Shown: in pieces, positions 32,944-41,984 of the stretch
How positions within the stretch are numbered: the first letter of the stretch is position 1
How the letters are laid out: each line of letters begins with the position of its first letter
The notes under the pieces: generated by a model
Told to the model about the DNA's origin: nothing
The model's input: only the letters and a program-made list of their open reading frames with translations
Databases searched by the model: none
Source: an uncultured Prevotellaceae bacterium
GTDB lineage: Bacteria; Bacteroidota; Bacteroidia; Bacteroidales; UBA3663
Assembly: GCA_900319235.1 (NCBI GenBank)
Contig: ONNR01000029.1
Span: forward strand, 1 to 42,003
Length of the DNA stretch: 42,003 nucleotides
Direction: 5' to 3'
Position numbers and translations under genes: made by a program

Positions 32944-33030
32944 CTAAAATAATTAACAATTAACAGTTAACAATTAACAATTACTTGTTAACCGATTAAT
33001 AATTAACAATTAACAGTTAATTATCGGTTT
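32936..33030. repeat. AATTAACA-type AT-rich array between cdaA and gldE
   Basis: AATTAACA and AGTTAACA units repeat from the last cdaA codons. Within it, TAACCGA (from 32989) pairs with TCGGTTT (from 33024) around the repeats, so the block can fold into a hairpin. The 107-bp gap between cdaA and gldE holds no other recognisable signal. Confidence 0.8.
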
Positions 33031-33050
33031 ACATTTATAAACCTGTCCCG

Positions 33051-34346
33051 ATGGACTTAGACAGTATACATTTATTTGCTCCCAATGTTGCAGCTATCGT
33101 CTCGCTAGTGATAGCCGTCGTGCTGCTTTTGGCTTCGGCATGCATCTCTGCATCCGAAGTGGCTTTCTTTTCTCTTTCACCACGTGACCTCGACAAGCTT
33201 GACGAGGACGAAAACAATCGAGATGGACTTATCCAGGAACTGCTTGAGAAGCAGGAGAACCTGATGGCAGCCATACTGATAGGCAACAACTTCGTGAATG
33301 TTGCCATCATCATGTTGTTCAGTTACTTTTTTGCCCAGGTGATGCCTGTGAGCGATAATCCGGGATGGCTCATTTTCGTGAGTCAGACCATCATCCTGAC
33401 CTTTCTGCTGCTTCTTTTTGGCGAAATACTCCCCAAGGTATATGCATCGCATCATGCCCTGTCGTTCAGCAGGAGCGTGAGCCCCATCATGAAATTCCTC
33501 ACCAGAATCTTCCATCCCTTCATTCTGCTGCTTGTCAAGAGTATGGGCGGACTGAACCGTCATCTGGCCGACAAGATGACCGACGACGTGACGATGGACG
33601 ACCTGAGCGATGCCCTGAAGGTGACTACGCAGGTGCACAACGACGAGAAGAAGATGCTGGAGGGCATCATCGAATTTGGCGACAAGACGGTGAAGGACGC
33701 GATGACCACCCGCTCGGAGATGGTTACCATCGACGTCGATATGCCGTTCAGCAAGGTGCTGACGAAGGTCGTCGATCAGAAATACAGTCGAATGCCCGTC
33801 ATCGAAGGGACCGAGGATCACATCAAGGGCATCCTTTACATCAAGGACCTACTGCCTTATCTGAATCGTGACGACAAGTTCCAGTGGCAGACCCTCATCC
33901 GTGAGCCATATTATGTGCCCGAAAACAAACCTATCGACGACCTGCTCGACGACTTCCGCCAGAAGCGGCTTCACATGGCCATCGTGGTGGATGAATTCGG
34001 TGGCACTTCGGGACTGATCACCATGGAGGATGTGCTCGAGGAAATCGTCGGAGAGATTCACGACGAATATGATGAGGATGTGCAGACGTGGCAGAAGGTG
34101 AATCAGAAGGAATGGATCTTCGAGGCACGCACGTCGCTCTCCGATTTCTGCAAGGTGACGGGTCTGGACCAGGACGATGACCTGGGTGAAAAGGCCGACA
34201 ACTGCGAGTCGATTGGCGGATTGCTGCTCGAGATCAAGCAGAACTTCCCGCGTGTTCACGAAGTGATACGATTCCGAGGAATAGAGTTTACCGTGTTGTC
34301 GATGGACAAGCGTCGCATCGATCGTGTTCGCATAAAACTGCCCTAA
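33051..34346 (+). CDS. gldE: GldE-type CNNM/CorC membrane protein with CBS pair
   Basis: The 431-residue protein has a DUF21/CNNM transmembrane domain (about residues 15-175: IVSLVIAVVLLLASACISASEVAFFSL, ILIGNNFVNVAIIMLF, LLFGEILPKVYA). A CBS-domain pair follows (KDAMTTRSEMVTID, IKGILYIKDLLPY, FGGTSGLITMEDVLEEIVGEI), then a CorC_HlyC domain. This layout is shared by GldE, linked to gliding and the type IX secretion machinery in Bacteroidota, and by general ion-transport proteins. Its pairing with a phosphopantetheinyl transferase gene, 1 bp downstream, is one I associate with GldE. Gliding itself is not implied. Confidence 0.85.
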   Translation: MDLDSIHLFAPNVAAIVSLVIAVVLLLASACISASEVAFFSLSPRDLDKLDEDENNRDGLIQELLEKQENLMAAILIGNNFVNVAIIMLFSYFFAQVMPVSDNPGWLIFVSQTIILTFLLLLFGEILPKVYASHHALSFSRSVSPIMKFLTRIFHPFILLLVKSMGGLNRHLADKMTDDVTMDDLSDALKVTTQVHNDEKKMLEGIIEFGDKTVKDAMTTRSEMVTIDVDMPFSKVLTKVVDQKYSRMPVIEGTEDHIKGILYIKDLLPYLNRDDKFQWQTLIREPYYVPENKPIDDLLDDFRQKRLHMAIVVDEFGGTSGLITMEDVLEEIVGEIHDEYDEDVQTWQKVNQKEWIFEARTSLSDFCKVTGLDQDDDLGEKADNCESIGGLLLEIKQNFPRVHEVIRFRGIEFTVLSMDKRRIDRVRIKLP

Positions 34347-34347
34347 G

Positions 34348-34974
34348 ATGACAGCACCCGATTATATCGTTTGGAAGATTACGGAAACCGAAGAGGAACT
34401 GCGTGCCAGCCTCTCGCATCCTGAGTACTTCGAAGCAAAAATCAGGAACCTCAAGCCCGGCAGTCGTCGGCTTATGGAGATTCTGTCGGTCCGAAGGGCT
34501 TTGAAGGAACTCATGTATGGCGAAGAGAAGCCCATCGTTTACGATCGCTACGGCAAGCCTTCGATTGACGAGCCTGATGCACCCTACATCAGTTTCAGCC
34601 ATACGAAACAGTATGTTGCCGTTATAACTTCCGATGTGCCTGTCGGCATCGACATCGAACGCAGGGGAGACCGCGTGCAGCGTGTTGTGCCTCAGTTCCT
34701 TACTCCCGACGAGGTGACAGTCCTTTCCTTGACTCCTGATATTGACCTGGCTTTTCATCTGGCATGGAGCGGCAAGGAATCGGCATTCAAGGTCTTGGGT
34801 CAATCTTTTTACGACCTGAAGAAACTTACTTCCATCGTGTGTGTCGATATGGAGCGGAAACTGATTCTGTTGCATGTCGAAGGCAGGGAACTGCCTATGC
34901 GCATTCACTTTGATTTTACTGAAGACTATGTCCTGACTTGGGTCCAGGACGAGGTTGATTCAATTAACAATTAA
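34348..34974 (+). CDS. 4'-phosphopantetheinyl transferase superfamily protein
   Basis: The 208-residue enzyme would transfer phosphopantetheine from coenzyme A to a carrier-protein serine. The two Mg-binding motifs are VGIDIERRGDRVQR and WSGKESAFKVLG. YISFSHTKQYVAV supplies the upstream conserved His. The size and spacing fit the Sfp-like (double-length) class more than the short AcpS class. It follows gldE by 1 bp and is probably cotranscribed. The end of the protein (DSINN and stop) is formed by the next AT-rich array. Confidence 0.9.
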   Translation: MTAPDYIVWKITETEEELRASLSHPEYFEAKIRNLKPGSRRLMEILSVRRALKELMYGEEKPIVYDRYGKPSIDEPDAPYISFSHTKQYVAVITSDVPVGIDIERRGDRVQRVVPQFLTPDEVTVLSLTPDIDLAFHLAWSGKESAFKVLGQSFYDLKKLTSIVCVDMERKLILLHVEGRELPMRIHFDFTEDYVLTWVQDEVDSINN

Positions 34975-35052
34975 CAGTTAACAGTTAAACAATTAATAAT
35001 TAACAATTAACAATTAATAATTAACTGTTAGAAGCTAACAATTAACAATTCA
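34964..35052. repeat. AATTAACA-type AT-rich array between the transferase gene and the hmuY-like gene
   Basis: Units AATTAACA, AGTTAACA and AATTAATA alternate for about 89 bp from the last codons of the upstream gene. A perfect inverted repeat TGTTAG-AAG-CTAACA lies within it. No promoter consensus was found for the following haem genes. Confidence 0.85.
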
Positions 35053-35054
35053 AA

Positions 35055-35885
35055 TTGAGAGATATTATTGCCCTTTTTGGTCTAATGTTGTGGGCAGTGA
35101 TGCTGACCAGTTGCGAAGGCATCATGAGCGGCATCTACGACGAGCCTCCCGGAGGAGGTTCGAGCGTCGTTGCTGTGGGTGATACCATCAGCGGATCGAT
35201 ATACATCGAGGCCAACCATTGGGATGAATGGTTTTACGTTGATCTGCATGCCATCCGAGATGCTGTCACCGCGGCGAATGCCGGTGAGGCGATGGATTCT
35301 TCCTGCCTGCGTTTCGACCCGTATAAGGTGCCGAGGACGTTGACAGGCGAATGGGATGGTACGTCGAAGATATATACCTATCGCTTCCGTGTCATAACGG
35401 GCGAGGGTTTGGACGACAACGAATTGCTGGATGTCGTCGAGGTTGACAAGCAGCCCGAGGCACCATCGTGGGACTTTGCCATTCATCGAAACAACAATCG
35501 CACGAATGGAGGGTCTGCCCTTGAAACCACCTATTCGAGCATGGACGAATTGCCCGTCAATTCGGCGACACTCTTGAACCAAATGGCTTCGGCCGGCAAG
35601 GACACCACTTTTGTCGGCGACATATATACCGAGATGGAGGTGTGGGTCGATCAGTCCACGATGCTGCAGGAGATTATCCCCTGCCAGAGCATCAAGGTCA
35701 ATCAAGTGCTTTCGCGCTGGCTGACCATGAAGATTCCTCCCATGCCGCCCTCGTTCAACCACAACGGTCACGTCTTCCTGCTCAGGATGAATGACGGCAC
35801 GGTGTCTGCCTTGCGTTGCGCCAACTACATCAGTGCCAAGAATCTGAAATGTTGTCTGACCATCGAATATCTTTATCCCTATTGA
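35055..35885 (+). CDS. HmuY-like haem-binding lipoprotein
   Basis: A 276-residue lipoprotein. The TTG start at 35055 gives a signal ending in a lipobox at Cys20 (AVMLTSC). The first in-frame ATG would cut off half the signal. The stretch WDFAIHRNNNRTNGGSALETTYSSMDELP matches the HmuY family (PF14064), secreted haemophores that take haem from host proteins. It lies 5 bp before a TonB-dependent receptor, the hmuY-hmuR layout known from Porphyromonas. The haem-ligand residues cannot be assigned by eye. Confidence 0.8.
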   Translation: MRDIIALFGLMLWAVMLTSCEGIMSGIYDEPPGGGSSVVAVGDTISGSIYIEANHWDEWFYVDLHAIRDAVTAANAGEAMDSSCLRFDPYKVPRTLTGEWDGTSKIYTYRFRVITGEGLDDNELLDVVEVDKQPEAPSWDFAIHRNNNRTNGGSALETTYSSMDELPVNSATLLNQMASAGKDTTFVGDIYTEMEVWVDQSTMLQEIIPCQSIKVNQVLSRWLTMKIPPMPPSFNHNGHVFLLRMNDGTVSALRCANYISAKNLKCCLTIEYLYPY

Positions 35886-35890
35886 CGAAT

Positions 35891-37933
35891 ATGAAACGAC
35901 AGTTAATGTTATTAGCCCTGTTGGCTTCATGTTCGGTAGCAATGTTTGCACAGGGAGCCAAGAGCGGGTTCTACAAAACGAGAGCCGCCGCCGATTCGGC
36001 CTATCATCGTTGGGAAGAGGAACCCGTGTGGATGGAGCAGGTGGTCGTGACCGGTACGCGAACACCTAAGAGCCTGAAGGATGTGCCTATTCAGACGCGT
36101 CTGATCACGTCGTATGACATCCAGAAAGCCGATGCCACAAATGTGGAAGACCTTTTGCAGCAAGAGATGCCTGGCGTGGAGTTTAGTTATGCCATGAACC
36201 AGCAGACCCACCTCAACTTCTCGGGCTTCGGTGGACAAAATGTGCTCTTTCTCGTTGATGGCGAACGTCTTGCCGGAGAGACGCTGGACGACGTCGATTT
36301 CACGCGTCTCAACATGGCAAGTGTGGAACGCATCGAGATTGTGAAGGGTGCAGCTTCGGCGCTCTATGGATCGAGTGCCGCAGGTGGCGTGATCAACATC
36401 ATCACCAAGGAACCAACAAAACCTTGGACGCTCAATGTCAATACCCGAGCATCAAAGCATAACGAATGGCGTTACGGTGCATCGTTGGGCCTGAACAGGA
36501 ATCACTTGCAAAACATGCTTTCGTACCATGCGACCACGATTGACAACTTTAACTTCACGAGTGGCCCGAAACCCTTGGCCCGAACTATTACCAATTTCTA
36601 TGGTGACAATACGTTCAACGTCAAGGACCAGTTGATATGGCGCCCCGTCAGCGCCTTCCGACTCACTGCCAAAGCCGGCTATTTCTTCCGCGAACAGGTG
36701 CGAAGCGAGACCATTCCCGAGCGTTATCGCAACTTCACGGGAGGATTGCGTGGCAATTGGGAAATCACAAAGCTTGACAACCTTGAGGTGAGCTATCATT
36801 TCGACCAATATGACAAGTCGGAATTCCGTAAACTCGATGATATTGAGGTACGTAACTATTCCAACGTCCAGAACTCCCTTCGCATGCTTTATAGCCACAG
36901 TTTTGAGCGAGGCGATGTCCTTTCTTTGGGCAGTGACTATATGCACGACTATCTGATGAACCGCAACTTTACGGGTGGTCAGCGTGAGGAGGATTCGTTC
37001 GACTTCTTCGGACAATTCGACTGGAGAGTCGATGAGAAATGGGAGGTTGTGGGAGCAATGCGCTACGACTATTTCAGCGATGGCAACCAGCATCGTGTGA
37101 CACCCAAGTTGTCGGCACGTTACCAGCCTATTGGCAGTGTGAATCTGCGTGCTAGTTACGGAATGGGTTTCAGAGCGCCCAGGCTCAAGGAGAAATATTA
37201 CAATTTCGATATGGCGGGAATCTGGATTATCCAGGGCAACGAGGATTTGAAATCCGAATTGAGCCATAACTTCAATGCCTCGGTCGAATACACCAAGCGT
37301 CACTTCAATCTCACGGCAGGTGGCTACTTCAATAGTGTAGATAATCGTATTGCTACGGGTGCTCCCTTCGTCGATGCCTCCATTGACCCCGCAAGACCTG
37401 ACCAGCTTTATCTGAGTTACATCAACCTCGAGAACTACACGACCTTTGGTTTCGACGTGACCACGCAGGTCAAATGGGACAACGGATTGGGAGTGAAACT
37501 GAGTTATGCCTATGTGCATGAGGAGCTGCCACAGGACGAGCAAGGCGAGTCGATCAACAACCAGTATATCCCTGCACGTTCACACTCTTTGACGGCACGC
37601 TGTGAATGGGATAGGCAGTTCACTGCACGCTATGGCCTGAACATCTCGATCAATGGGCGTGCGATGAGTGGCGTGGATAACGATGAGTATGTCGATTACC
37701 GTTCGAAGGATGCCAATGGCAGACTCCTGAAGAAGACTATTCATTACAATCCTTATTCCATCTGGAAGTTGACGTTGGCGCAGCGTATCGGTCCGGCCAT
37801 CAGGCTCACCATTGCAGCTGACAATGTCTTCAACTACAAGCCCGACTACTACTATCTCAATGCCCCGCTTACCGATGGCATAACCTTACAGGTGGGGATG
37901 AGCATCGATGTCGAAAAGTTGTTCGAAAAGTAA
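35891..37933 (+). CDS. TonB-dependent outer-membrane receptor, HmuR-like
   Basis: The start at 35891 gives 680 residues with a signal peptide (MKRQLMLLALLASCSVAMFAQ). The plug domain follows a TonB-box-like region (EQVVVTGTRTPKSLKDVPI) and contains VEDLLQQEMPGVEF and SVERIEIVKGAASALYGSSAAGGVINI. The beta-barrel carries FRAP at 427-430, then NEDLKSE. This corresponds to the (F/Y)RAP and NPNL-like motifs of haem receptors. The barrel ends YYYLNAPLTDGITLQVGMSIDVEKLFEK. With the HmuY-like gene 5 bp upstream, haem import is the likely job. A longer upstream frame overlaps the lipoprotein gene and is rejected. Confidence 0.88.
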   Translation: MKRQLMLLALLASCSVAMFAQGAKSGFYKTRAAADSAYHRWEEEPVWMEQVVVTGTRTPKSLKDVPIQTRLITSYDIQKADATNVEDLLQQEMPGVEFSYAMNQQTHLNFSGFGGQNVLFLVDGERLAGETLDDVDFTRLNMASVERIEIVKGAASALYGSSAAGGVINIITKEPTKPWTLNVNTRASKHNEWRYGASLGLNRNHLQNMLSYHATTIDNFNFTSGPKPLARTITNFYGDNTFNVKDQLIWRPVSAFRLTAKAGYFFREQVRSETIPERYRNFTGGLRGNWEITKLDNLEVSYHFDQYDKSEFRKLDDIEVRNYSNVQNSLRMLYSHSFERGDVLSLGSDYMHDYLMNRNFTGGQREEDSFDFFGQFDWRVDEKWEVVGAMRYDYFSDGNQHRVTPKLSARYQPIGSVNLRASYGMGFRAPRLKEKYYNFDMAGIWIIQGNEDLKSELSHNFNASVEYTKRHFNLTAGGYFNSVDNRIATGAPFVDASIDPARPDQLYLSYINLENYTTFGFDVTTQVKWDNGLGVKLSYAYVHEELPQDEQGESINNQYIPARSHSLTARCEWDRQFTARYGLNISINGRAMSGVDNDEYVDYRSKDANGRLLKKTIHYNPYSIWKLTLAQRIGPAIRLTIAADNVFNYKPDYYYLNAPLTDGITLQVGMSIDVEKLFEK

Positions 37934-37993
37934 AAAATCTGGACAATTAGCCTTCTCCATTTGCCTATTTTGGTCAATAATTGGCATGAAATG

Positions 37994-38043
37994 AATCCGC
38001 AAAGCAGATTTTCGAGTCGAAATTTTGTTATGCGGATTTTTTT
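37994..38043 (+). terminator. Terminator-like hairpin of the haem operon
   Basis: AATCCGCA (37994-38001) pairs with TGCGGATT (38031-38038). An inner stem TTTCGA-G-TCGAAA tightens the loop. The right arm runs into seven Ts ending at 38043. It lies about 60 bp after the receptor stop and overlaps the next promoter. Confidence 0.65.
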
Positions 38044-38055
38044 ATGTATATTTGC
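38025..38055 (+). promoter_or_regulatory. Promoter of the GH3 gene
   Basis: TTG at 38025-38027, then 19 bp, then TATATTTG at 38047-38054, an exact consensus match identical in layout to the gltB promoter. The predicted leader is about 20 bp. The -33 box lies within the loop of the terminator hairpin. Confidence 0.75.
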
Positions 38056-38080
38056 CCCAATTAAGTTAATCCCTTTGAAA

Positions 38081-40759
38081 ATGAAAAACAAATGCTTTCT
38101 GTTGGTGGTTTTAGCCATTCTATGCAGTTTCGGCGTTGCCGAAGCGAAGAGAACTTTACCATATCAGAACCCCAAACTCTCTGCTGAAGTTCGAGCACAG
38201 GACCTGCTCAGCCGGCTTACCCTTGAACAGAAGGTCACCTTGATGATGAACGACAGTCGCGCCATCCCCGAACTCGGTATCCAGGAATACAATTGGTGGA
38301 GCGAAGCTTTGCATGGCGCTGCACGCAGTGGTGTGGCTACTGTCTTTCCTCAAGCCATCGGCATGGCAGCCTCTTTTGACCCCGAACTGTTGGAGCAGGT
38401 GATGGACATCGCCAGCACCGAGCAGCGTATCAAGTATATCCAGGCACGTCGCGAAGGTTTGGTAAAGCGATACAGTGGCTTGACGGTTTGGACTCCCAAT
38501 ATCAACATCTTCCGCGACCCGCGTTGGGGACGTGGACAGGAGACTTATGGTGAAGATCCATTCCTGACTCGCAAGATGGGTCGTGCCGTCGTTCTCGGCT
38601 TGCAGGGCGATCCCAAGACGAAGGTTTATGAGCAGGCTGGGCCAGGCAAATGGCGTCCCTACGACAAACTGCATGCCTGCCTCAAGCATTATGCTGTTCA
38701 TAGTGGTCCGGAATACGAGCGCCATAAGTTCAATGCTGCCGACATCAGTCAGCGTGACCTTGCCGAGACTTATCTCTATGCATTCGAGAACCTCGTGAAG
38801 ACCACCGATGTGCACGAAGTGATGTGTGCCTACAATGCCTACGAAGGAAAGCCTTGCTGTGGTTCCGACCAACTGTTGACTCAGATTCTGCGCAATGAGT
38901 GGGGCTACAAGGGCCTTGTGGTGAGCGACTGTGGAGCCATCAACGATTTCTATTCTCCGAGATACGAGAACCATCAGATTTTCCCAGGCGATGCTGCTGC
39001 CTCGTCGGCAAATGCCGTTTTGAGCGGTACGGATGTAGAGTGCGGAAGCGCCTATAAGACCCTGCCCGAAGCCGTCCAGCGCGGTCTCATCAGCGAGGAG
39101 GAAATCAATGTTTCGGTGCTGCGTCTGCTGACCGATCGTTTCCGTTTGGGCGAGATGGATAGTGACGAACTTGTTTCGTGGAACTATATCCCCGAATCAT
39201 CGCTTGCCTCGGAGGAGAGCGACGCGATTGCCCTACGGATGGCTCGCGAGTCGATGGTGCTTCTTCAGAACAATAGGAATCTTCTGCCCTTGAAGAAGGG
39301 GACGAAGATAGCTGTGATTGGTGCCAATGCCACCGACAGTGTGGCTCAATGGGGTAACTATTATGGTACGCCACGTGGTACGGTCACTGTGCTCGACGCC
39401 ATGAAGAAGACCTTTGGTGAATCGAACATTATCTATCAGAGTGGTTCGAACCTCGTGACAAGTGATGTTTTCGAGAGCGCATTCAGCAAGTGCACAGGCT
39501 TGAACGGGCAGCGTGGTTTCACAGCCAAATATTGGAACAACCCACGTTGTGAGGGAGAACCCGTAGTTGTGCAAGACCTTACTTCCCCCTGGCAACTCAG
39601 TACGGGCGGTGCCACAGTATTCGCTCCTGGTGTAAACCTCCGCGATTTCTCGGCGAAGTATACAACAACGTTCCATGCCGACAAGTCGCAGGATATCGTG
39701 CTCGATGGCTTCATTTGTGGCCAGGGCGTCTATCTTGTCAATGGTGACACCATTCAGAAGTTCCGCACCAATCATGGACCTCGTCCTTACAGTGCAACCA
39801 TCGCCGTGGAGGAAGGCAAGGATTACAATATCGAGATTGATTGGGCATATACCATGGATGATGCTCAAATCAACTTCGACTTGGGTGTCATCAACCAGAT
39901 TGACTACGACAAACTTGTGGCCGATACGAAGGATGCCGACGTCTATGTCTATGTGGGCGGCATTTCTCCCAAACTTGAAGGTGAGCAGATGATGGTTCCA
40001 TACGAAGGTTTCCATGGCGGTGATCGCACCAGCATCCAATTGCCCGCTGTTCAACGCGAGACCCTCAAGAAACTGCACGAGACGGGCAAACCCGTGGTCT
40101 TCGTTTGTATGAGCGGTTCGGCCATCGGTCTTGAACCTGAGACCAAGACCTGCAATGCCATCCTCCAGGCCTGGTACGGTGGTCAGCAGGGTGGACAGGC
40201 TGTGGCTGATGTCCTTTCGGGAGACTATAATCCCGCAGGTCGTCTTCCTATCACCTTCTATCGCAGTGATGATGACTTGCCCGACTTTGGTGACTACAAC
40301 ATGAATGGGCAGAAGGGGCACACCTATCGCTACTTCAAGGGAGAACCTCTCTTTGCTTTTGGCGAGGGTATGAGTTACAGCACCTTCGAGTATGGCAATG
40401 CACGTCTGCGTCATTCTGCTTTTTCCAAGGCAGATGGAGAAATGATCCAAGCCCGTTATTCGCTGCTTGTCACGTTGAAGAATACCAGCCAGCGTGATGG
40501 TGAGGAGGTTGTGCAGGTTTATTTGAAGAGGAACAACGACGAAGAGGGCCCGGCTCGTTCGTTACGCGGCTTCAAGCGTGTCTTTGTCAAGGCAGGCCAG
40601 ACAGTCCAAGTAGAAGTACCCATCGAGGACTTTAGCACCTACAATCCGGAAACGTGCAAGATGGAAATCGTTCCTGGTGAATATGCTCTATACTATGGCT
40701 CAAGCAGTCGCTTGAAGGATTTGCACTGGGTCGTATTGAATTTGACAGAAGATAAGTAA
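38081..40759 (+). CDS. Glycoside hydrolase family 3 protein, xylosidase-like, with PA14 domain
   Basis: The start at 38081 gives 892 residues with a signal peptide (MKNKCFLLVVLAILCSFGVAEA). An upstream frame from 37961 runs through the promoter and is rejected. The GH3 TIM-barrel contains YNWWSEALHGAAR, FRDPRWGRGQETYGEDP and KHYAVHSGPEYERHKFNA, with the likely nucleophile Asp283 in GLVVSDCGAI. After the second GH3 domain begins (LLQNNRNLLPLKKG), a PA14-like insert spans about residues 480-605. The GH3 domain then resumes with a C-terminal fibronectin-like domain (EEVVQVYLK). The WSEALHG pattern resembles beta-xylosidases, but the substrate is uncertain. It has its own promoter and ends 5 bp before prfA. 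Confidence 0.9.
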   Translation: MKNKCFLLVVLAILCSFGVAEAKRTLPYQNPKLSAEVRAQDLLSRLTLEQKVTLMMNDSRAIPELGIQEYNWWSEALHGAARSGVATVFPQAIGMAASFDPELLEQVMDIASTEQRIKYIQARREGLVKRYSGLTVWTPNINIFRDPRWGRGQETYGEDPFLTRKMGRAVVLGLQGDPKTKVYEQAGPGKWRPYDKLHACLKHYAVHSGPEYERHKFNAADISQRDLAETYLYAFENLVKTTDVHEVMCAYNAYEGKPCCGSDQLLTQILRNEWGYKGLVVSDCGAINDFYSPRYENHQIFPGDAAASSANAVLSGTDVECGSAYKTLPEAVQRGLISEEEINVSVLRLLTDRFRLGEMDSDELVSWNYIPESSLASEESDAIALRMARESMVLLQNNRNLLPLKKGTKIAVIGANATDSVAQWGNYYGTPRGTVTVLDAMKKTFGESNIIYQSGSNLVTSDVFESAFSKCTGLNGQRGFTAKYWNNPRCEGEPVVVQDLTSPWQLSTGGATVFAPGVNLRDFSAKYTTTFHADKSQDIVLDGFICGQGVYLVNGDTIQKFRTNHGPRPYSATIAVEEGKDYNIEIDWAYTMDDAQINFDLGVINQIDYDKLVADTKDADVYVYVGGISPKLEGEQMMVPYEGFHGGDRTSIQLPAVQRETLKKLHETGKPVVFVCMSGSAIGLEPETKTCNAILQAWYGGQQGGQAVADVLSGDYNPAGRLPITFYRSDDDLPDFGDYNMNGQKGHTYRYFKGEPLFAFGEGMSYSTFEYGNARLRHSAFSKADGEMIQARYSLLVTLKNTSQRDGEEVVQVYLKRNNDEEGPARSLRGFKRVFVKAGQTVQVEVPIEDFSTYNPETCKMEIVPGEYALYYGSSSRLKDLHWVVLNLTEDK

Positions 40760-40764
40760 ACGAA

Positions 40765-41868
40765 GTGAATAGTCTATTAGAAAAACTGGACGGTCTGAAG
40801 AGTCGGTTCGAGGAGGTTTCGCTCCTCGTGACCGACCCGAATGTCATTGCCGACCAACAGCGATACGTTAAGTTAACACGCGAATATCGTGACCTGGAGC
40901 ATATTCTCCAGGCACGCAAGGAATATGTCGAGGCCTTGTCAGGACGTGATGAGGCACGCGAACTTATGCAGACCGAGAGCGATCCCGAGATGAAGGAGAT
41001 GGCTCGTGAGCAGTTGCAGGACTGTGAGGCCCGCATTCCTGAAATTGAAGAGAAGATCAAGGTGCTCCTCATCCCTAAGGATCCCGAGGATGCGAAGAAT
41101 GCTGTGCTCGAAATCCGTGGTGGTACGGGTGGTGACGAGGCGGCATTGTTTGCCGGCGACCTCTTCAAGATGTACCAGCGCTTCTGTGAGTCGAAAGGCT
41201 GGACGATCTCTGTGCAGTCGTACACCGAAGGCTCGGTGGGCGGCTTCAAGGAAATCATCTGCATGGTGACCGGCGATTCTGTCTATGGTACTTTGAAGTA
41301 CGAATCGGGAGTGCATCGCGTACAGCGTGTGCCCGTCACCGAGACGCAAGGACGTGTGCATACTTCGGCTGCTACGGTGGCTGTGCTGCCCGAAGCCGAT
41401 GAGTTCGAGGTGCACATCAACGAAGGCGAGATCAAATGGGACACCTTCCGAAGTTCAGGTGCCGGTGGACAGAACGTCAACAAGGTGGAGTCGGGTGTGC
41501 GTCTGCGCTATATGTGGAAGAATCCCAACACGGGCGTTGTCGATGAGATTCTGATCGAATGTACCGAGACGCGCGACCAACCGAAGAACAAGGAGCGTGC
41601 CCTCTCGCGTCTGCGTTCCTACATCTATGACAAAGAGCACCAGAAGTATGTCGATGACATTGCCAACCGGCGCAAGACACTCGTTTCGACAGGCGATCGT
41701 AGTGCCAAGATCCGCACCTATAACTTCCCGCAGGGACGTGTCACCGATCATCGCATCAACTACACGATCTACAATCTTCCCGCCTTCATGAACGGTGATA
41801 TCCAGGATTGCATCGACCACCTTATCGTGGCTGAGAATGCAGAAAGGATGAAGGAGAGTGAGTTGTAG
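40765..41868 (+). CDS. prfA: Peptide chain release factor 1
   Basis: RF1 ends translation at UAA and UAG. The 367-residue protein has the catalytic GGQ at 234-236 (SSGAGGQNVNKVESGV). The codon-recognition tripeptide region reads PVT at 190-192 (RVPVTETQGRVHTSA), the PxT form of RF1 rather than the SPF of RF2. The start codon is GTG at 40765, 5 bp after the GH3 stop. The N-terminal coiled region (LDGLKSRFEEVSLLV) and overall length are normal. It is followed by an AT-rich array and a small hairpin. Confidence 0.96.
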   Translation: MNSLLEKLDGLKSRFEEVSLLVTDPNVIADQQRYVKLTREYRDLEHILQARKEYVEALSGRDEARELMQTESDPEMKEMAREQLQDCEARIPEIEEKIKVLLIPKDPEDAKNAVLEIRGGTGGDEAALFAGDLFKMYQRFCESKGWTISVQSYTEGSVGGFKEIICMVTGDSVYGTLKYESGVHRVQRVPVTETQGRVHTSAATVAVLPEADEFEVHINEGEIKWDTFRSSGAGGQNVNKVESGVRLRYMWKNPNTGVVDEILIECTETRDQPKNKERALSRLRSYIYDKEHQKYVDDIANRRKTLVSTGDRSAKIRTYNFPQGRVTDHRINYTIYNLPAFMNGDIQDCIDHLIVAENAERMKESEL

Positions 41869-41869
41869 A

Positions 41870-41911
41870 ATTAACAATTAATAATTAACAATTAACAATT
41901 AATAATTAACT
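41870..41911. repeat. AATTAACA-type AT-rich array after prfA
   Basis: Units AATTAACA and AATTAATA repeat from 2 bp after the prfA stop. This is the fourth such array in the window and the only one that starts just outside the stop codon. Confidence 0.85.
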
Positions 41912-41921
41912 AAAGTTTCCC

Positions 41922-41942
41922 ACACCCGCGTAAGGCGAGTGT
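41922..41942. other. Small hairpin after prfA
   Basis: ACAC, one mismatch, CGC, a five-base loop, GCG and GTGT form a seven-pair stem. It could be a weak terminator for prfA or part of the leader of the next gene. No T-run follows. Confidence 0.4.
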
Positions 41943-41984
41943 AGTGAAGAAACAGCCCAAGCCCCCTTTACAGGAGGTTGGCAT

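Noticed and set aside
35816..35890. Longer N-terminus of the TonB receptor
   Set aside because: It overlaps the lipoprotein gene and lacks a signal peptide, which appears only from the ATG at 35891.
37961..38080. Longer N-terminus of the GH3 protein
   Set aside because: It crosses a terminator hairpin and a consensus promoter. A signal peptide begins at 38081.
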